Part shown: positions 42,748 through 52,063 of the stretch, piece after piece | How positions within the stretch are numbered: the first letter of the stretch is position 1 | Layout: the number at the start of each line of letters is the position of its first letter | Origin: Anaerolineae bacterium | GTDB lineage: Bacteria; Chloroflexota; Anaerolineae; Aggregatilineales; Phototrophicaceae | NCBI GenBank assembly: GCA_022820665.1 | Contig: JAJEFB010000053.1 | Coordinates: 1-53,300, forward strand | Direction of reading: 5' to 3' | Length of the DNA: 53,300 nucleotides | Notes under the pieces: generated by a model | Seen by the model: the letters and a program-made list of their open reading frames with translations, nothing else | Database searches by the model: none | Told to the model about the DNA's origin: nothing | Position numbers and translations under genes: made by a program

Positions 42748-44295
42748 ATGTCCGAAAGCTATTCCGAGATTCTCGCCAAAGCGGACCAAGCCGTTGCCGA
42801 AACTGCCGCGACGCTCGCCGACGATCCGCAACGACCGGCTTATCACCTCTTTACAGCCGCCAATTGGATCAACGATCCCAACGGTCCCTGCTACTACAAG
42901 GGCTACTGGCACATGTTCTTCCAGCACAATCCCTACATCGCCGATTTTGGTCCCATGGGCTGGGGTCATGTTCGCAGCCCCGATCTGGTGCATTGGGAGC
43001 ATTGTCCCATCGCCATCATGCCGAGCCCGGACAGCTACGATGCCGCTGGCTGCTGGTCGGGCAGCGTGGTTATTCACGACGGCCTGCCCACCATGATCTA
43101 TTCCGGCGTCGCCGATATGACCCTTTGGAGCGCCGACGACGACCTGCCGCCCTCAGACAGGCAGCGCATCCCACAGGGCTACTACCACGAATTTGTGCTC
43201 GAGATCGACCAGGAGACGCAATGCATCGCAACCAGCGAGGACAACCTGCAGACCTGGCAGAAGCATCCCGCCAATCCAGTCATACCCGCAATCCCGGAAG
43301 GCATGGATCTCATCGGCTTTCGCGATCCCTTTTTGTGGAAAGAGGAGGGCGATGGCCGCTGGTATATGCTTTTGGGTTCTGGCATCAAAGGTCAAGGCGG
43401 CGTCGCCCTGCTCTATCGCTCGCCTGACATGATCAGCTGGGAGTACCTCAACCCGCTGTATATCGGGGACCCGGCGGAAAGCGGCATCAATTGGGAATGC
43501 CCTAATTTCCTCGATCTGGGGAAAAAGCGCATGCTGGTTGTATCACCTCATGGACGGCCAGTTTATTGGCTGGGAAACTATGCGAACTGCCGCTATACGC
43601 CCGATGGTCCGCCGAGACGCCTGGATTGGGGGGACGTCTTCTACGCGCCGAACAGCCTGCTCGATCCAAACGGTCGCTGGTTGATGTGGGGATGGATACG
43701 CGAGGCGCGCCCGCGCGACCAGTACGCGGCCGCCCGCTGGGCCTCCTGCTTGACCTTGCCGCGCGAAATCTCGCTGGATGACAGCGGGCATCTGCTTGTA
43801 AAGCCAGCGGCGGAACTTCAGCAGTTGCGAAGCGCCACGCTCTTTGACGACGGCGTATCGGTTGGAGATGGCAATCCCAACTCGCTCGACGGCGCGACGG
43901 GCGACAAGCTGGAAATATCGCTGCGCGTGACTTCGCAAGATTGTGAAGCGCTCGGCATTCAATTCCGCCGCAGTCCTGACGGCGCGCAATACACGCAACT
44001 CGCCTATGATTATCGTTCGGGCGCCTTGCGCTTGACGCGCGACAAATCCACCGACACGGCAGAAGTCACAGTTGACCCCTGCGAATATGCCTTGAACCTC
44101 GGGGACGATGAGGCTCTGAACCTGACGATCTTCCTGGACAACTCCGTCATCGAAATATATGCCAACGACCAGTTGTCGATGACCAGCCGCATCTATCCCT
44201 CGCGGGATGACGCCCAGGGACTGCGTTTCTTTGCCCAAAGCGGGACCGCCACCGCGCAAGTTACTGTCTGGCGGATGGGCAGCATCTGGGATTGA
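42748..44295 (+). CDS. GH32 beta-fructosidase (sucrose/levan/inulin hydrolase)
   Basis: 515 residues from the ATG at 42748 (AAGGAAGAAGCC upstream). All three GH32 signatures: NWINDPNGP (39-47, nucleophile Asp43), FRDPFLW (191-197, Asp193) and WECPNF (249-254, acid/base Glu250). Additional conserved WSGS (103-106) and FFQHNP (57-62). C-terminal beta-sandwich (about 370-515) with IEIYANDQLSMTSRIYP. No signal peptide, so it works on sugars already imported. It is the last gene of the cluster and probably cleaves terminal fructose from sucrose or fructo-oligosaccharides. Ends 107 bases before the convergent aldo/keto reductase. Confidence 0.93.
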   Translation: MSESYSEILAKADQAVAETAATLADDPQRPAYHLFTAANWINDPNGPCYYKGYWHMFFQHNPYIADFGPMGWGHVRSPDLVHWEHCPIAIMPSPDSYDAAGCWSGSVVIHDGLPTMIYSGVADMTLWSADDDLPPSDRQRIPQGYYHEFVLEIDQETQCIATSEDNLQTWQKHPANPVIPAIPEGMDLIGFRDPFLWKEEGDGRWYMLLGSGIKGQGGVALLYRSPDMISWEYLNPLYIGDPAESGINWECPNFLDLGKKRMLVVSPHGRPVYWLGNYANCRYTPDGPPRRLDWGDVFYAPNSLLDPNGRWLMWGWIREARPRDQYAAARWASCLTLPREISLDDSGHLLVKPAAELQQLRSATLFDDGVSVGDGNPNSLDGATGDKLEISLRVTSQDCEALGIQFRRSPDGAQYTQLAYDYRSGALRLTRDKSTDTAEVTVDPCEYALNLGDDEALNLTIFLDNSVIEIYANDQLSMTSRIYPSRDDAQGLRFFAQSGTATAQVTVWRMGSIWD

Positions 44296-44402
44296 CAATA
44301 GTTTAGACCGTCCGCAAGGAACTTTGGCGCGCCTGTCGTCACGATTCGGCTACAACGCCGCAGCGGACTAGCGGCGGACGCCTGCGTGTTTACAATGCCG
44401 CC

Positions 44403-45443
44403 TTAGTCCGCGTGTGAATCGCCCCCTTTAGACACATCCGTCATTTGCCTGGCCTCGGCATGAGTCGGCACGCCTTCTTCCGCGAAGATGCGGTCGATCT
44501 CCTGGCGATCATCGTCAGTCAAGCGCCAGTCGACAGCGGCGATATTCTCGCGCAATTCGACTTCGTTGCGCATGCCCACCAGCCCGACAGTTACCGCTGG
44601 ATGGCTCAAGACCCAAGCCAGCGCCAACTGCGCCACCGACTTGTTGTAACCCGCAGCCATTGCTTTGAGCCGTTCCGTGACCCTCAGTTCTTTCAAGAAG
44701 TTCTCGCGTTCGAATAGCGGCAAGCCAAAAGCCATGCCCTTGCCACGCCAGTCATTCTCGGCGAACTCGGTATCCGGCGTCAAGCCGCCGCTCAGCAGAC
44801 CGAAACCCAGACTGCCGTATGCCATGAAACCGATGCCTTGCTCTAGGCAGTAGGGCAAAACCGCGGATTCCACGCGCCGGTCGAAGAGATTGTAGCCAAT
44901 CTGATTGGCGGTCAGGTTGCCATGCTTCTGGCAGTCAGTCATCATGCTCACGTCATAATTGGAGACGCCGTAGTGGCGGATCTTGCCCGCCGCCTTCAGG
45001 TCTTCGAGCGCGCCAATTGTCTCTTCATGCGGCGTCACGAGATCGGGCCAATGAATCAGCATCAAGTCGACATAATCGCTGTTGAGGCGTTTCAAGCAGC
45101 CTTCGGCGCGTTCAGTGATATGAGCCGCCGATGCGTTTCGTCCGACGATAGCGGGGTCGCCGGTAATCGTCGGCTCATCGTGTAACACAAAACCCACTTT
45201 GGTCACTAGAACGACGTCGGTCCGGCGTTTTCCCAATCCACGAGCCAGCAACTCCTCGGACGTGTAGGGACCGTAAACTTCCGCGGTGTCAAAGAGGGTG
45301 ATCCCATGGTCTATCGCCATATGTATCGCTTGCACGGCTTCGTCTACGTCGATCTCACCGTACTGCGTCAAGCCCAGTGCCCAAGTGCCGAATCCGAGCG
45401 CCGACGTCCGCAAATCCGTATTCCCAAACTGTCGCTGTTCCAT
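44403..45443 (-). CDS. Aldo/keto reductase
   Basis: 346 residues from the ATG at 45441-45443 (GGAGGCGGGAG upstream). The catalytic tetrad can be placed as Asp52 and Tyr57 (FDTAEVYG), Lys82 (VTKVG) and His131 (LIHWPD). The GLVGMRNEVELRENIAAVDW stretch near the C-terminus is the usual NADP(H)-binding region of the family. Cytoplasmic NAD(P)H-dependent reductase of sugars or other carbonyls; the substrate cannot be told. It is a single gene on the minus strand between the fructosidase and a divergently oriented glycosidase. Confidence 0.92.
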   Translation of the reverse strand: MEQRQFGNTDLRTSALGFGTWALGLTQYGEIDVDEAVQAIHMAIDHGITLFDTAEVYGPYTSEELLARGLGKRRTDVVLVTKVGFVLHDEPTITGDPAIVGRNASAAHITERAEGCLKRLNSDYVDLMLIHWPDLVTPHEETIGALEDLKAAGKIRHYGVSNYDVSMMTDCQKHGNLTANQIGYNLFDRRVESAVLPYCLEQGIGFMAYGSLGFGLLSGGLTPDTEFAENDWRGKGMAFGLPLFERENFLKELRVTERLKAMAAGYNKSVAQLALAWVLSHPAVTVGLVGMRNEVELRENIAAVDWRLTDDDRQEIDRIFAEEGVPTHAEARQMTDVSKGGDSHAD

Positions 45444-45502
45444 CTCCCGCCTCCTTGTTAGTGACGATAGTATAACCAATGCGGCGCTGGATTCACCAAT
45501 GC

Positions 45503-45528
45503 GGTAGTGTCTCCTTATTTGGTTGAAA
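45503..45528. repeat. IS-end-like sequence (similar to 53161-53184)
   Basis: ggtagtgtctccttatttggttgaaa at this place resembles ggtagtgtatccttttcggttgaaa at 53161, which directly follows the stop codon of a transposase-like gene. Both are in the same orientation. I see no second end here, so this would be a remnant. Together with the region up to 45621 it has no other identifiable feature. Confidence 0.35.
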
Positions 45529-45621
45529 AACTTTTGCCAGTCCTCGACATGAATTCCTTAACCGGAAACAGGAACGCCATTGCTCGAAGCGGGCGCTCTG
45601 TGAAGCGCAATTCGTCCTCAA

Positions 45622-46590
45622 ATGCTGGGAAGATGCCCTCATTTTGCCCCCTTTTTCAGAAACAGCATTGAACTTGCCCCGATCTACGATGGCGCTGCCG
45701 ATCCGACAGTGATCTGGAATCGGCAAGACGAAACCTGGTGGCTGCTTTACACCAATCGGCGCGCCAATGTGCCCTGTCGCGGCGTCGCCTGGCTGCACGG
45801 GACCGACATCGGCATCGCCTGTTCCGCAGACCGAGGGCGCGCTTGGCGCTACCGCGGCACGCTGGCTGGGCTTGAGTTTGAGCCCGGCAGGAGTACGTTT
45901 TGGGCGCCGGAGGTCATTTGGCATGACGGCCTGTACCACATGTACGTGAGTTATGTCCGCGGCCTGCCCCATGACTGGTCCGGTTCGCGCGCCATCGCGC
46001 ATCTGACCAGTGAGGATCTGCGGCGCTGGCAGTTTCAAAGTGTCTTGAGCTTGTCATCCGAGCGCGTGATTGACGCTGCCCTGCACCGAATGCCCAGCGG
46101 CCATTGGCGCATGTGGTATAAAGACGAGGTCAACGGCTCGCATACCTGGGCGGCCGACAGCGATGACCTCTACCACTGGACGGTAGGCGGTCCAGTTATC
46201 ACCGATTGCGCGCACGAAGGACGAAATGTTTTCTTCTGGCGCGGGAGCTACTGGATGATCGTTGATCGTTGGGACGGGCTGGGCGTCTATCGGTCGGCGG
46301 ACGCGAAAAACTGGCACCCCTGCAGGCAAATCCTCGACGCGCCCGGCCTACGCAGAGACGACGGCGCGATTGGCGGACATGCGGATGTACTGGTGAATGG
46401 AGAGCGCGCCTTCATCTTCTACTTCACGCATCCGGATTGGGACCGGGAACAAGAGTTCAGCATGGACGAGATTCATCCCTGTCATGTCAAGCGAACGGCG
46501 CTGCAAGTCGCGGAACTGGAATTGAAAAACGACATCCTCATTTGTGACCGCGATAGAGCCGTCGACTTTACGCTACAACCTGGATCCTAG
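45622..46590 (+). CDS. GH43-like beta-propeller glycosidase
   Basis: 322 residues, no signal peptide. It opens with GAADPTVIWN (24-33) where Asp27 may be the catalytic base, followed by WAPEVIWHDGLYHMYVSYV (94-112) with Glu97 and by VIDAALHRMPSGHWRMWYKDE (149-169) with Asp151. The D-P-x-V, APE and blade pattern of GH43/GH32-like five-bladed propellers are recognisable, but the exact family and the acid/base residue are uncertain. An in-frame stop seven codons upstream fixes the ATG at 45622 as the first start. No good ribosome site. It lies after an IS-end-like stretch and next to a sterol-desaturase-type gene. Confidence 0.7.
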   Translation: MLGRCPHFAPFFRNSIELAPIYDGAADPTVIWNRQDETWWLLYTNRRANVPCRGVAWLHGTDIGIACSADRGRAWRYRGTLAGLEFEPGRSTFWAPEVIWHDGLYHMYVSYVRGLPHDWSGSRAIAHLTSEDLRRWQFQSVLSLSSERVIDAALHRMPSGHWRMWYKDEVNGSHTWAADSDDLYHWTVGGPVITDCAHEGRNVFFWRGSYWMIVDRWDGLGVYRSADAKNWHPCRQILDAPGLRRDDGAIGGHADVLVNGERAFIFYFTHPDWDREQEFSMDEIHPCHVKRTALQVAELELKNDILICDRDRAVDFTLQPGS

Positions 46591-46680
46591 CGTCCGCCGT
46601 CCCCGGTTGATCATTTCGCCAAGTCACCGCAAGAACATCTCTCGCCTGTAGCGCGCTGCGGCTGTTCTTCTCTATGATTG

Positions 46681-47694
46681 CTAACTCCCGTGCATCGCCC
46701 GCTTCCGCGCCAGCATCTTCTCGCGCGCTTCCGGCGTCCCATCGTGGCTGGTGCCGAACCAATGGTCGAAGGGCATGCCCATTTCGCCGTAGTTGCACTC
46801 GAAGTAGCGGTGATGCAGCGAATGGTAGTAGGACGCGGCTGACGGGACCTTCACCCCGTCCTTGATGACAAATTCGTCGAAGCCGCCATGACCCGTAATC
46901 GCGGCAAAACTGGCGTGCTGCCCGTTCATCATCATGTGGATGGGATGCGAGGGAACCACCCAATGGATCAGCATACAGGTGTAATAGAGCAGGTGCTCGA
47001 TCGGGTGCATGGACAAGCCCGACCAGGGACCGATGTCGATGTTCTTGTGGTGCACATAGTGGGCGATCTTGTAGAAGAACTTCACATGCAGCAAGCGGTG
47101 CGCCCAATAGAAGTGGAAGTCTCGCCATAACGGAACGAGGACGAGTATCAGAATGAACCAAACCGGCTGCTCGCGCGGGTCAACGAAGGGGATGATGCCG
47201 TTGGCGTATGCCCAGAGCATGACCACCTCGAAGCCGGTCCAGATCGTGCCGCCGCTGACGATGCTCCAGAATGCGTTGTCGCGAACCTGATCGTTCCAGA
47301 GAAACTTCTTGTTCTTGCTCATCCAATTCGACGACCACTTGTACTGGTAGCCCTGCGATTTCTGCGACCACAAGCGAACGTGCAAAACGGTTGCCAAGGC
47401 GATCAGCATGACCTGGTTGCGGATGAAGATTTCCAAAATCCAGCCGGCGCTGAATTCTTTCATGCGCGCCAGCTCCGGCGTCAGGTAAAGCCAGGTCACG
47501 GTCGCCACGATCATGTAAATGAGATTGATGGGCCAGATATAGTCTTTGACCCATTTGGCGATCGCCTTGGGATCCGGCGGCCAGGTGAATACGGGATTCG
47601 GAACGCCAAATTCTTTGTCCGGCTTCCAGTAGCCGCGCTCGTCCCGCGGCATGCCGTCAACAAGACCGTCTCTTTCTGTGCTTATATTTGCCAT
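46681..47694 (-). CDS. Sterol desaturase / fatty acid hydroxylase family membrane protein, copy 1
   Basis: 337 residues. Three His clusters of the di-iron fatty acid hydroxylase superfamily: HRLLH (199-203), HYVHH (212-216) and HSLHH (291-295), plus HPIEH (230-234). Four or five membrane helices (about 55-72, 85-104, 178-192, 236-250). It hydroxylates or desaturates lipid, sterol or carotenoid-like substrates. Copy 2 is at 52064-53074. The two frame the intervening DeoR regulator and ABC importer. Shared N-terminus ERDGLVDGMPRDERGYW and C-terminus EKMLAR.RAMHGS suggest the same function. Confidence 0.88.
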   Translation of the reverse strand: MANISTERDGLVDGMPRDERGYWKPDKEFGVPNPVFTWPPDPKAIAKWVKDYIWPINLIYMIVATVTWLYLTPELARMKEFSAGWILEIFIRNQVMLIALATVLHVRLWSQKSQGYQYKWSSNWMSKNKKFLWNDQVRDNAFWSIVSGGTIWTGFEVVMLWAYANGIIPFVDPREQPVWFILILVLVPLWRDFHFYWAHRLLHVKFFYKIAHYVHHKNIDIGPWSGLSMHPIEHLLYYTCMLIHWVVPSHPIHMMMNGQHASFAAITGHGGFDEFVIKDGVKVPSAASYYHSLHHRYFECNYGEMGMPFDHWFGTSHDGTPEAREKMLARKRAMHGS

Positions 47695-47782
47695 GGTAAT
47701 CCAACCTCAAAATATGTATTCGCTTCAAGCTTATCGCACGGCTGCGCCCGGCGCAATTTGCTCTGCCGGAATGATGGATCTA

Positions 47783-48640
47783 TTACTCGCCTGCTGTATT
47801 CATGATAATGCCTTGCATAAAATGCTTTTGAAGGGCAAAGAACAGGATTAGCGTCGGAATCGATGCTGTCAGCGCGCCGGCCATCTGTTGCGGGATGGTG
47901 CCCTTGCCGTAGGTGCCAGAGAGCATCGCCAGCGACGTCATGACCGGTCGCACATAGTCCGACTTCGCAAGTACCTGCCCAAAGAGAAAGTCATTCCAGA
48001 TCCAACTGAATTGCGTCACAAACAGAAAAAGAGCGGGCGCTTTCGCCATTGGAAGCACAATGCGCAAGTAGGTTTGAAAGGAAGAAGCCCCATCTAATGA
48101 TGCTGCTTCAATCACTTCCCCTTGAAGTCCGATGAAGTAGTTGCGGAAGACAAATATACAGAAGGGCACAGCAATAGCCGAGTAGAACAGCAGCATTCCA
48201 ATACGGGTATCGTAAAGACCGACAGTCTGGTACAGCCCAAACAAAGGCATAAGATACATCTGAAAGGGGAAGATAGTGCCGCTGTAGATGATCAGAAACC
48301 AGAAGAAAGGGAAGCGGATTTTCAGCATGGCTATCGAATATGCGGCGGATGATGCGGCGATGACGGCGGTCACAGAGCCGACGAATGCGTATATGAGACT
48401 GCTAAGGATTCCATTGCCGATGCCTGACAATTCGGAAGCGGACGTGATATTGTCGAAGATCATTGCAGCATTCTCTGGTAAAGCCAGGATGCCGCTTTGC
48501 GATTGCTCGATGGGGGTTTTCATGCTGCTCAATATTACGATTGCCAGTGGGGTAACCCAGACAAGTGCGAACAAGATTAGCAGCGCCAGCACGAGGTACC
48601 GGTCAAGAGAATGTTTCCCTGTCGACAGTCTCTCAATCAT
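47783..48640 (-). CDS. ABC transporter permease (MalG-type), third CUT1 cluster
   Basis: 285 residues from the ATG at 48638-48640, which overlaps the preceding stop (ATGA). Six helices beginning RYLVLALLILFALVWVTPLAIVIL. EAA loop EVIEAASLDGASSFQTYLRIVLPM (about 183-206, split). C-terminus ALQKHFMQGIIMNTAGE is the usual MalG tail. Last gene of the importer set 50942 to 47783. The next gene downstream on the strand is the sterol desaturase after 88 bases. Confidence 0.9.
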   Translation of the reverse strand: MIERLSTGKHSLDRYLVLALLILFALVWVTPLAIVILSSMKTPIEQSQSGILALPENAAMIFDNITSASELSGIGNGILSSLIYAFVGSVTAVIAASSAAYSIAMLKIRFPFFWFLIIYSGTIFPFQMYLMPLFGLYQTVGLYDTRIGMLLFYSAIAVPFCIFVFRNYFIGLQGEVIEAASLDGASSFQTYLRIVLPMAKAPALFLFVTQFSWIWNDFLFGQVLAKSDYVRPVMTSLAMLSGTYGKGTIPQQMAGALTASIPTLILFFALQKHFMQGIIMNTAGE

Positions 48641-49614
48641 AGGGCGCTTCGCTTCAATGTCGCACGCAAATACGAGATAGAGAATACTATAACAATCGCG
48701 GACAGTATCACGGCAACAGCCCCGGCGTAACCCATTCGCCACATGATGAAGGCCTGGCGGTACATGGTCACAGCCAGGGTTTCGGATGAGCGTCCGGGGC
48801 CGCCTTGGGTCATCACCCACACCAGGTCAAAAGTCATAAAGCTTCCGATGACCGACATGATGACGACGACCGCCGTGATTGGTCGGAGCAGGGGCAGTTT
48901 GATGCGCCAGAAGAGTATTCGTTCACCAGCGCCGTCTATCTTTGCCGCTTCGATGAGTTCTGGCGGTATTGTCTGCAAGCCAACGAGAAACAGCACCATG
49001 CTGGGGCCAAGCGCGCGCCATGAGGATGCGACGATCATCGCCAGCGTGTTTGTCGGCGCAAAAACCAGCCATGGGCGCGCCAAGGCATCTAGACCAGCCC
49101 AGCGCAGTGTTTCATTCAGGACGCCATTGTTGGTGTAGACATAGCTCCAAATCGCGGCGACCACCGTCGTCGACAATATCGCCGGCAGATAGATAAGCGT
49201 TTTCAAGACTCGCTGCCCTGGTATACGCTCCAAAACCACTGCCAGCAGCAAGCCGCCCCCGACCGGAAGCAGCAAGCTTCCCCCGGTCCACACCAACGTA
49301 TTTGTAAATGACCTTGTGAAAGTGGGATCACGGACCGCGTCAATATAGTTTTGCAAGCCCACAAAACGAGGCGGCGTGATCAGATCCCAATCAGTAAAGC
49401 TGATCGCCAAGGTATGGGCGACCGAATAGAGCAGTAGCCCGCCTACGAGCAGAAGCGCAGGCAATAGATAAAGATAAGGCTCAATCTTGCGCAACAGCGC
49501 CTGCGCGCGCGTGGGCGTTTCGACCGACGCCTCTCCCAGCGCTGTGACCGGGACCTCATTTCGAAGCGGATCAGTGCTCACCTGGTTTGTATCGGGCAAC
49601 CCGCCCGCCTGCAT
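48637..49614 (-). CDS. ABC transporter permease (MalF-type), third CUT1 cluster
   Basis: 325 residues. Cytoplasmic tail of about 45 residues, then six helices starting PYLYLLPALLLVGGLLLYSVAH. EAA loop ELIEAAKIDGAGERILFWRIKLPLLR (about 224-249, split). It pairs with the MalG-type gene. The chosen ATG (49612-49614) has no clear ribosome site and lies just after a hairpin; a start slightly further in is possible. There is no ATPase gene in this cluster. Confidence 0.87.
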   Translation of the reverse strand: MQAGGLPDTNQVSTDPLRNEVPVTALGEASVETPTRAQALLRKIEPYLYLLPALLLVGGLLLYSVAHTLAISFTDWDLITPPRFVGLQNYIDAVRDPTFTRSFTNTLVWTGGSLLLPVGGGLLLAVVLERIPGQRVLKTLIYLPAILSTTVVAAIWSYVYTNNGVLNETLRWAGLDALARPWLVFAPTNTLAMIVASSWRALGPSMVLFLVGLQTIPPELIEAAKIDGAGERILFWRIKLPLLRPITAVVVIMSVIGSFMTFDLVWVMTQGGPGRSSETLAVTMYRQAFIMWRMGYAGAVAVILSAIVIVFSISYLRATLKRSAL

Positions 49615-49623
49615 TCAGGATGG

Positions 49624-49652
49624 TTGGAGAGGCGCTTGACAGGCCTCTCCAA
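49624..49652 (-). terminator. Intercistronic hairpin after the third binding-protein gene
   Basis: ttggagaggc (49624-49633) pairs perfectly with gcctctccaa (49643-49652) around a 9-base loop. It lies 10 bases past the stop codon of the binding-protein gene on the minus strand and 10 bases before the permease ATG. No U-run. Confidence 0.7.
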
Positions 49653-49661
49653 TTCCAGATT

Positions 49662-50942
49662 CTATTCACCGCCGGCGCTTGCCCAATAATCCTGAGCAAT
49701 CTGCTCCGCGCCGTCCAGAACCGTCTGTAAGGCAGCCGGATCCAACACAAACTGACCGAGCAAATCAACCACCTGTTCGACGATTTGAGGCGGCGTGGCT
49801 TCCCAGTAACGCGTATAGAGCTCGTATTCGCCATTGGCGACGGCGTTGGCCAAATCTACCAGATGTCCCGGGCGTGTCTCTTCGGGCGCCAGCAGATTAG
49901 GCGAGTTGATGTCGCTGGTTTCCGCCCAGACCGTTTGCGCTTCGACACTCATGAAGTAGTCGGCAAATTCGAGCGCGACATCGAGCTGTGGCGAGTTTGC
50001 GGCAATCAGCAAGGGACGTCCTTCAATGATCAGGCTGCGATTGCCCGCTTCTGTGATTCCCGGCATGACGAAAACGCCATAATCCTCACCGGCGACAAAA
50101 CCGGCGCGCTCGAGCGAGCCTGTCCACCAGTCGCCAATCAGATACATGCCAAAATCGCCGTTCACAAATGGTGCCTCCCAGTTATCGGAGAAGTCGCCCG
50201 GCTGCGAGAAGTAGCCCGCATCCAGCAGATCGCGCCACTGCTCCATAATGGCAACCACCTGGGGATCGTTGTAAGCCGTCTCGCCCGACATCACACTCTG
50301 ATAAAGGGCGGGATCGACGCGCACCATCATTTCTTCAAACCAGATAAAGCTGCACCAGCGACAGCCAACCACATCCAGACCAAAGGGGGTTACGCCATTG
50401 CTCTTTAGCGCTTCCGCAACCGCCATAAGTTCGTCCCATGTGGTCGGCACTTCGAGTCCGTTTTCAGCAAAGACATGCTTGTTGTAAAAGACGACCCAGT
50501 AATTGATCATCTTCGGCAACCCGTAGGCGCGCCCATCAAAGCCAAACGAACCCATCATGCTTGCCGGATATTCGCCCTTGTCAATATGCCCTTGCCAGAT
50601 GTCGGTGACATCCGCGAGCAGCCCCGCGTCCACCAGGTCTTTCATACGATAGCCAAACCACCAGTCAAACAGCGGGAAAGCGTCGTCGGTAGGCAGCGCG
50701 CCGCGCACCGCAGCCTGGTACGTGTCGGTCGAGGTGAAAATTACCGTGTTGACGCCAATGCCAGTCACGCCAAGCGACGCCTCGCCGACGGCGTCCTGAC
50801 CGGCCTCGTGCCAAGCCGCATCATTCGCCCAGTCGATCACGACGGGATCATCCTGCGCCGCTATACTGCCTCCCATCAACAGCGCTGGGACGAGCAGCAG
50901 CGCAACCAGAAGCGGCCAAAATGCGTTGCTGTATCTCTTCAT
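49662..50942 (-). CDS. Extracellular solute-binding protein, family 1 (third CUT1 cluster)
   Basis: 426 residues. Signal peptide MKRYSNAFWPLLVALLLVPALLMGGSIAAQ with no lipobox. Family-1 landmarks: PTDDAFPLFDWWFGYRMKDLVDAGLLADVTDIW, GRAYGLPKMINYWVVFYNKHVFAENGLEVPTTWDELMAV, a Cys pair (GCRWC) near the middle and ENGKYEL-like NGEYELYTRYW. Trp and Tyr richness suggests a sugar or oligosaccharide. Ribosome site AAGGAGATATTAAA. Regulated presumably by the DeoR protein whose gene lies 165 bases upstream on the same strand. A short leader peptide may precede it (50955-50990). Confidence 0.88.
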   Translation of the reverse strand: MKRYSNAFWPLLVALLLVPALLMGGSIAAQDDPVVIDWANDAAWHEAGQDAVGEASLGVTGIGVNTVIFTSTDTYQAAVRGALPTDDAFPLFDWWFGYRMKDLVDAGLLADVTDIWQGHIDKGEYPASMMGSFGFDGRAYGLPKMINYWVVFYNKHVFAENGLEVPTTWDELMAVAEALKSNGVTPFGLDVVGCRWCSFIWFEEMMVRVDPALYQSVMSGETAYNDPQVVAIMEQWRDLLDAGYFSQPGDFSDNWEAPFVNGDFGMYLIGDWWTGSLERAGFVAGEDYGVFVMPGITEAGNRSLIIEGRPLLIAANSPQLDVALEFADYFMSVEAQTVWAETSDINSPNLLAPEETRPGHLVDLANAVANGEYELYTRYWEATPPQIVEQVVDLLGQFVLDPAALQTVLDGAEQIAQDYWASAGGE

Positions 50943-51107
50943 TTTAATATCTCCTTATATGGAATTCATAGCTGGACATTCTTGACTCATCACCTCATAG
51001 GCCTTTCTCCTTAGGTGTGTGATTCAATCCGGTTATCGCTCCGGTTCATATGGGTGCGGCAAGCAGTCCAACAACGTGACTTGACGGCAGCAATATCAAT
51101 CAACTCA

Positions 51108-51911
51108 TTACACACGAATCACCTCTAAGCCGATTTCCTGGAGTGTTTGTGCGTCCGCATCACTTAGCTGGTAGTCACTAATGAGCACATCGATCTCAGA
51201 AATTGGTACCACATTCAAGGAGAGGCTGCGTCCGAATTTGCTTCCATCAGCTGTCAAGATGACTTTCCGGGCTTGTTCCACCATTGTTCGCTTGACTTCG
51301 ACTTCAAGTATGTTGCCGGTTGTTACACCGTTCTCTAAGCCGAACCCGCTTGATGCCAAGAACACAATGTCGGCGTTGAACAACTCCAGCGAGCGCACCG
51401 TTTGTGCTCCTATCAGGGAGCGAGTCAACTGTCGAAGGACACCACCAGGCATCACAAGTTCAACATTGGGATAATGCGTCGCGGCGACAGCGATATTGAG
51501 TGCTGGAGTAACGATACGCAGATACTCCATGTCACGCGGCAGATGGTAAACGATTTCTACAGTCGTAGTGCCCGCATCCAAAAAGACCGTATGTCCAACT
51601 TCAATGAACTCGACAGCTCTTTTCCCAATCCGTTGCTTTGATTCGCGATTAAGCTTGGTTCGTCGTTGAAGCAACGGTTTCTGGTTAGGAGGCGGGACTT
51701 TTGAAACGCCCCCTCCCCAGATAATTTCGCATTCTCCCGCCTTCTCCAACTCGCGTAGGTCAGCACGAATCGTTACGGCAGAAACATTGAGCAACTCAGT
51801 TAGTACAGCTGTCCGAACTGCGCCTTCACGTTGGAGGATGTCGCGTATCCGTCGTTGACGTTCAACCGCCAGCAGGGAGTTATCACTACTAATCAGGATT
51901 TTTACTTTCAC
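51108..51911 (-). CDS. DeoR-family transcription regulator
   Basis: 267 residues. N-terminal winged helix (about 18-72) with RQRRIRDILQREGAVRTAVLTELLNVSAVTIRADLRELEKAGECEIIWGG split as is usual for DeoR, then the sensor domain with NRESKQRIGKRAVEFIEVGHTVFLDAGTTT (Thr-rich phosphosugar site), TPALNIAVA, GGVLRQLTRSLIG and the ILTADGSKFGR motif. Full DeoR/GlpR length. It should repress the importer encoded at 50942-47783 until a phosphorylated sugar is present (inference). The DNA of this gene and its surroundings appears lower in GC than its neighbours. Confidence 0.93.
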   Translation of the reverse strand: MKVKILISSDNSLLAVERQRRIRDILQREGAVRTAVLTELLNVSAVTIRADLRELEKAGECEIIWGGGVSKVPPPNQKPLLQRRTKLNRESKQRIGKRAVEFIEVGHTVFLDAGTTTVEIVYHLPRDMEYLRIVTPALNIAVAATHYPNVELVMPGGVLRQLTRSLIGAQTVRSLELFNADIVFLASSGFGLENGVTTGNILEVEVKRTMVEQARKVILTADGSKFGRSLSLNVVPISEIDVLISDYQLSDADAQTLQEIGLEVIRV

Positions 51912-52063
51912 TTTATTTCTAAAAACACTATATCAGCTTTCGTTTATCTTGTCAAATCTTCTCCTTTTGGTATTCCAGGGCAATCGCATCAAATTGTTTT
52001 TACCACCGAGGGTCGCGTAGGTCGCGTGGACACTGACCGGCGACACCCCCCGCCGGTACAGAC

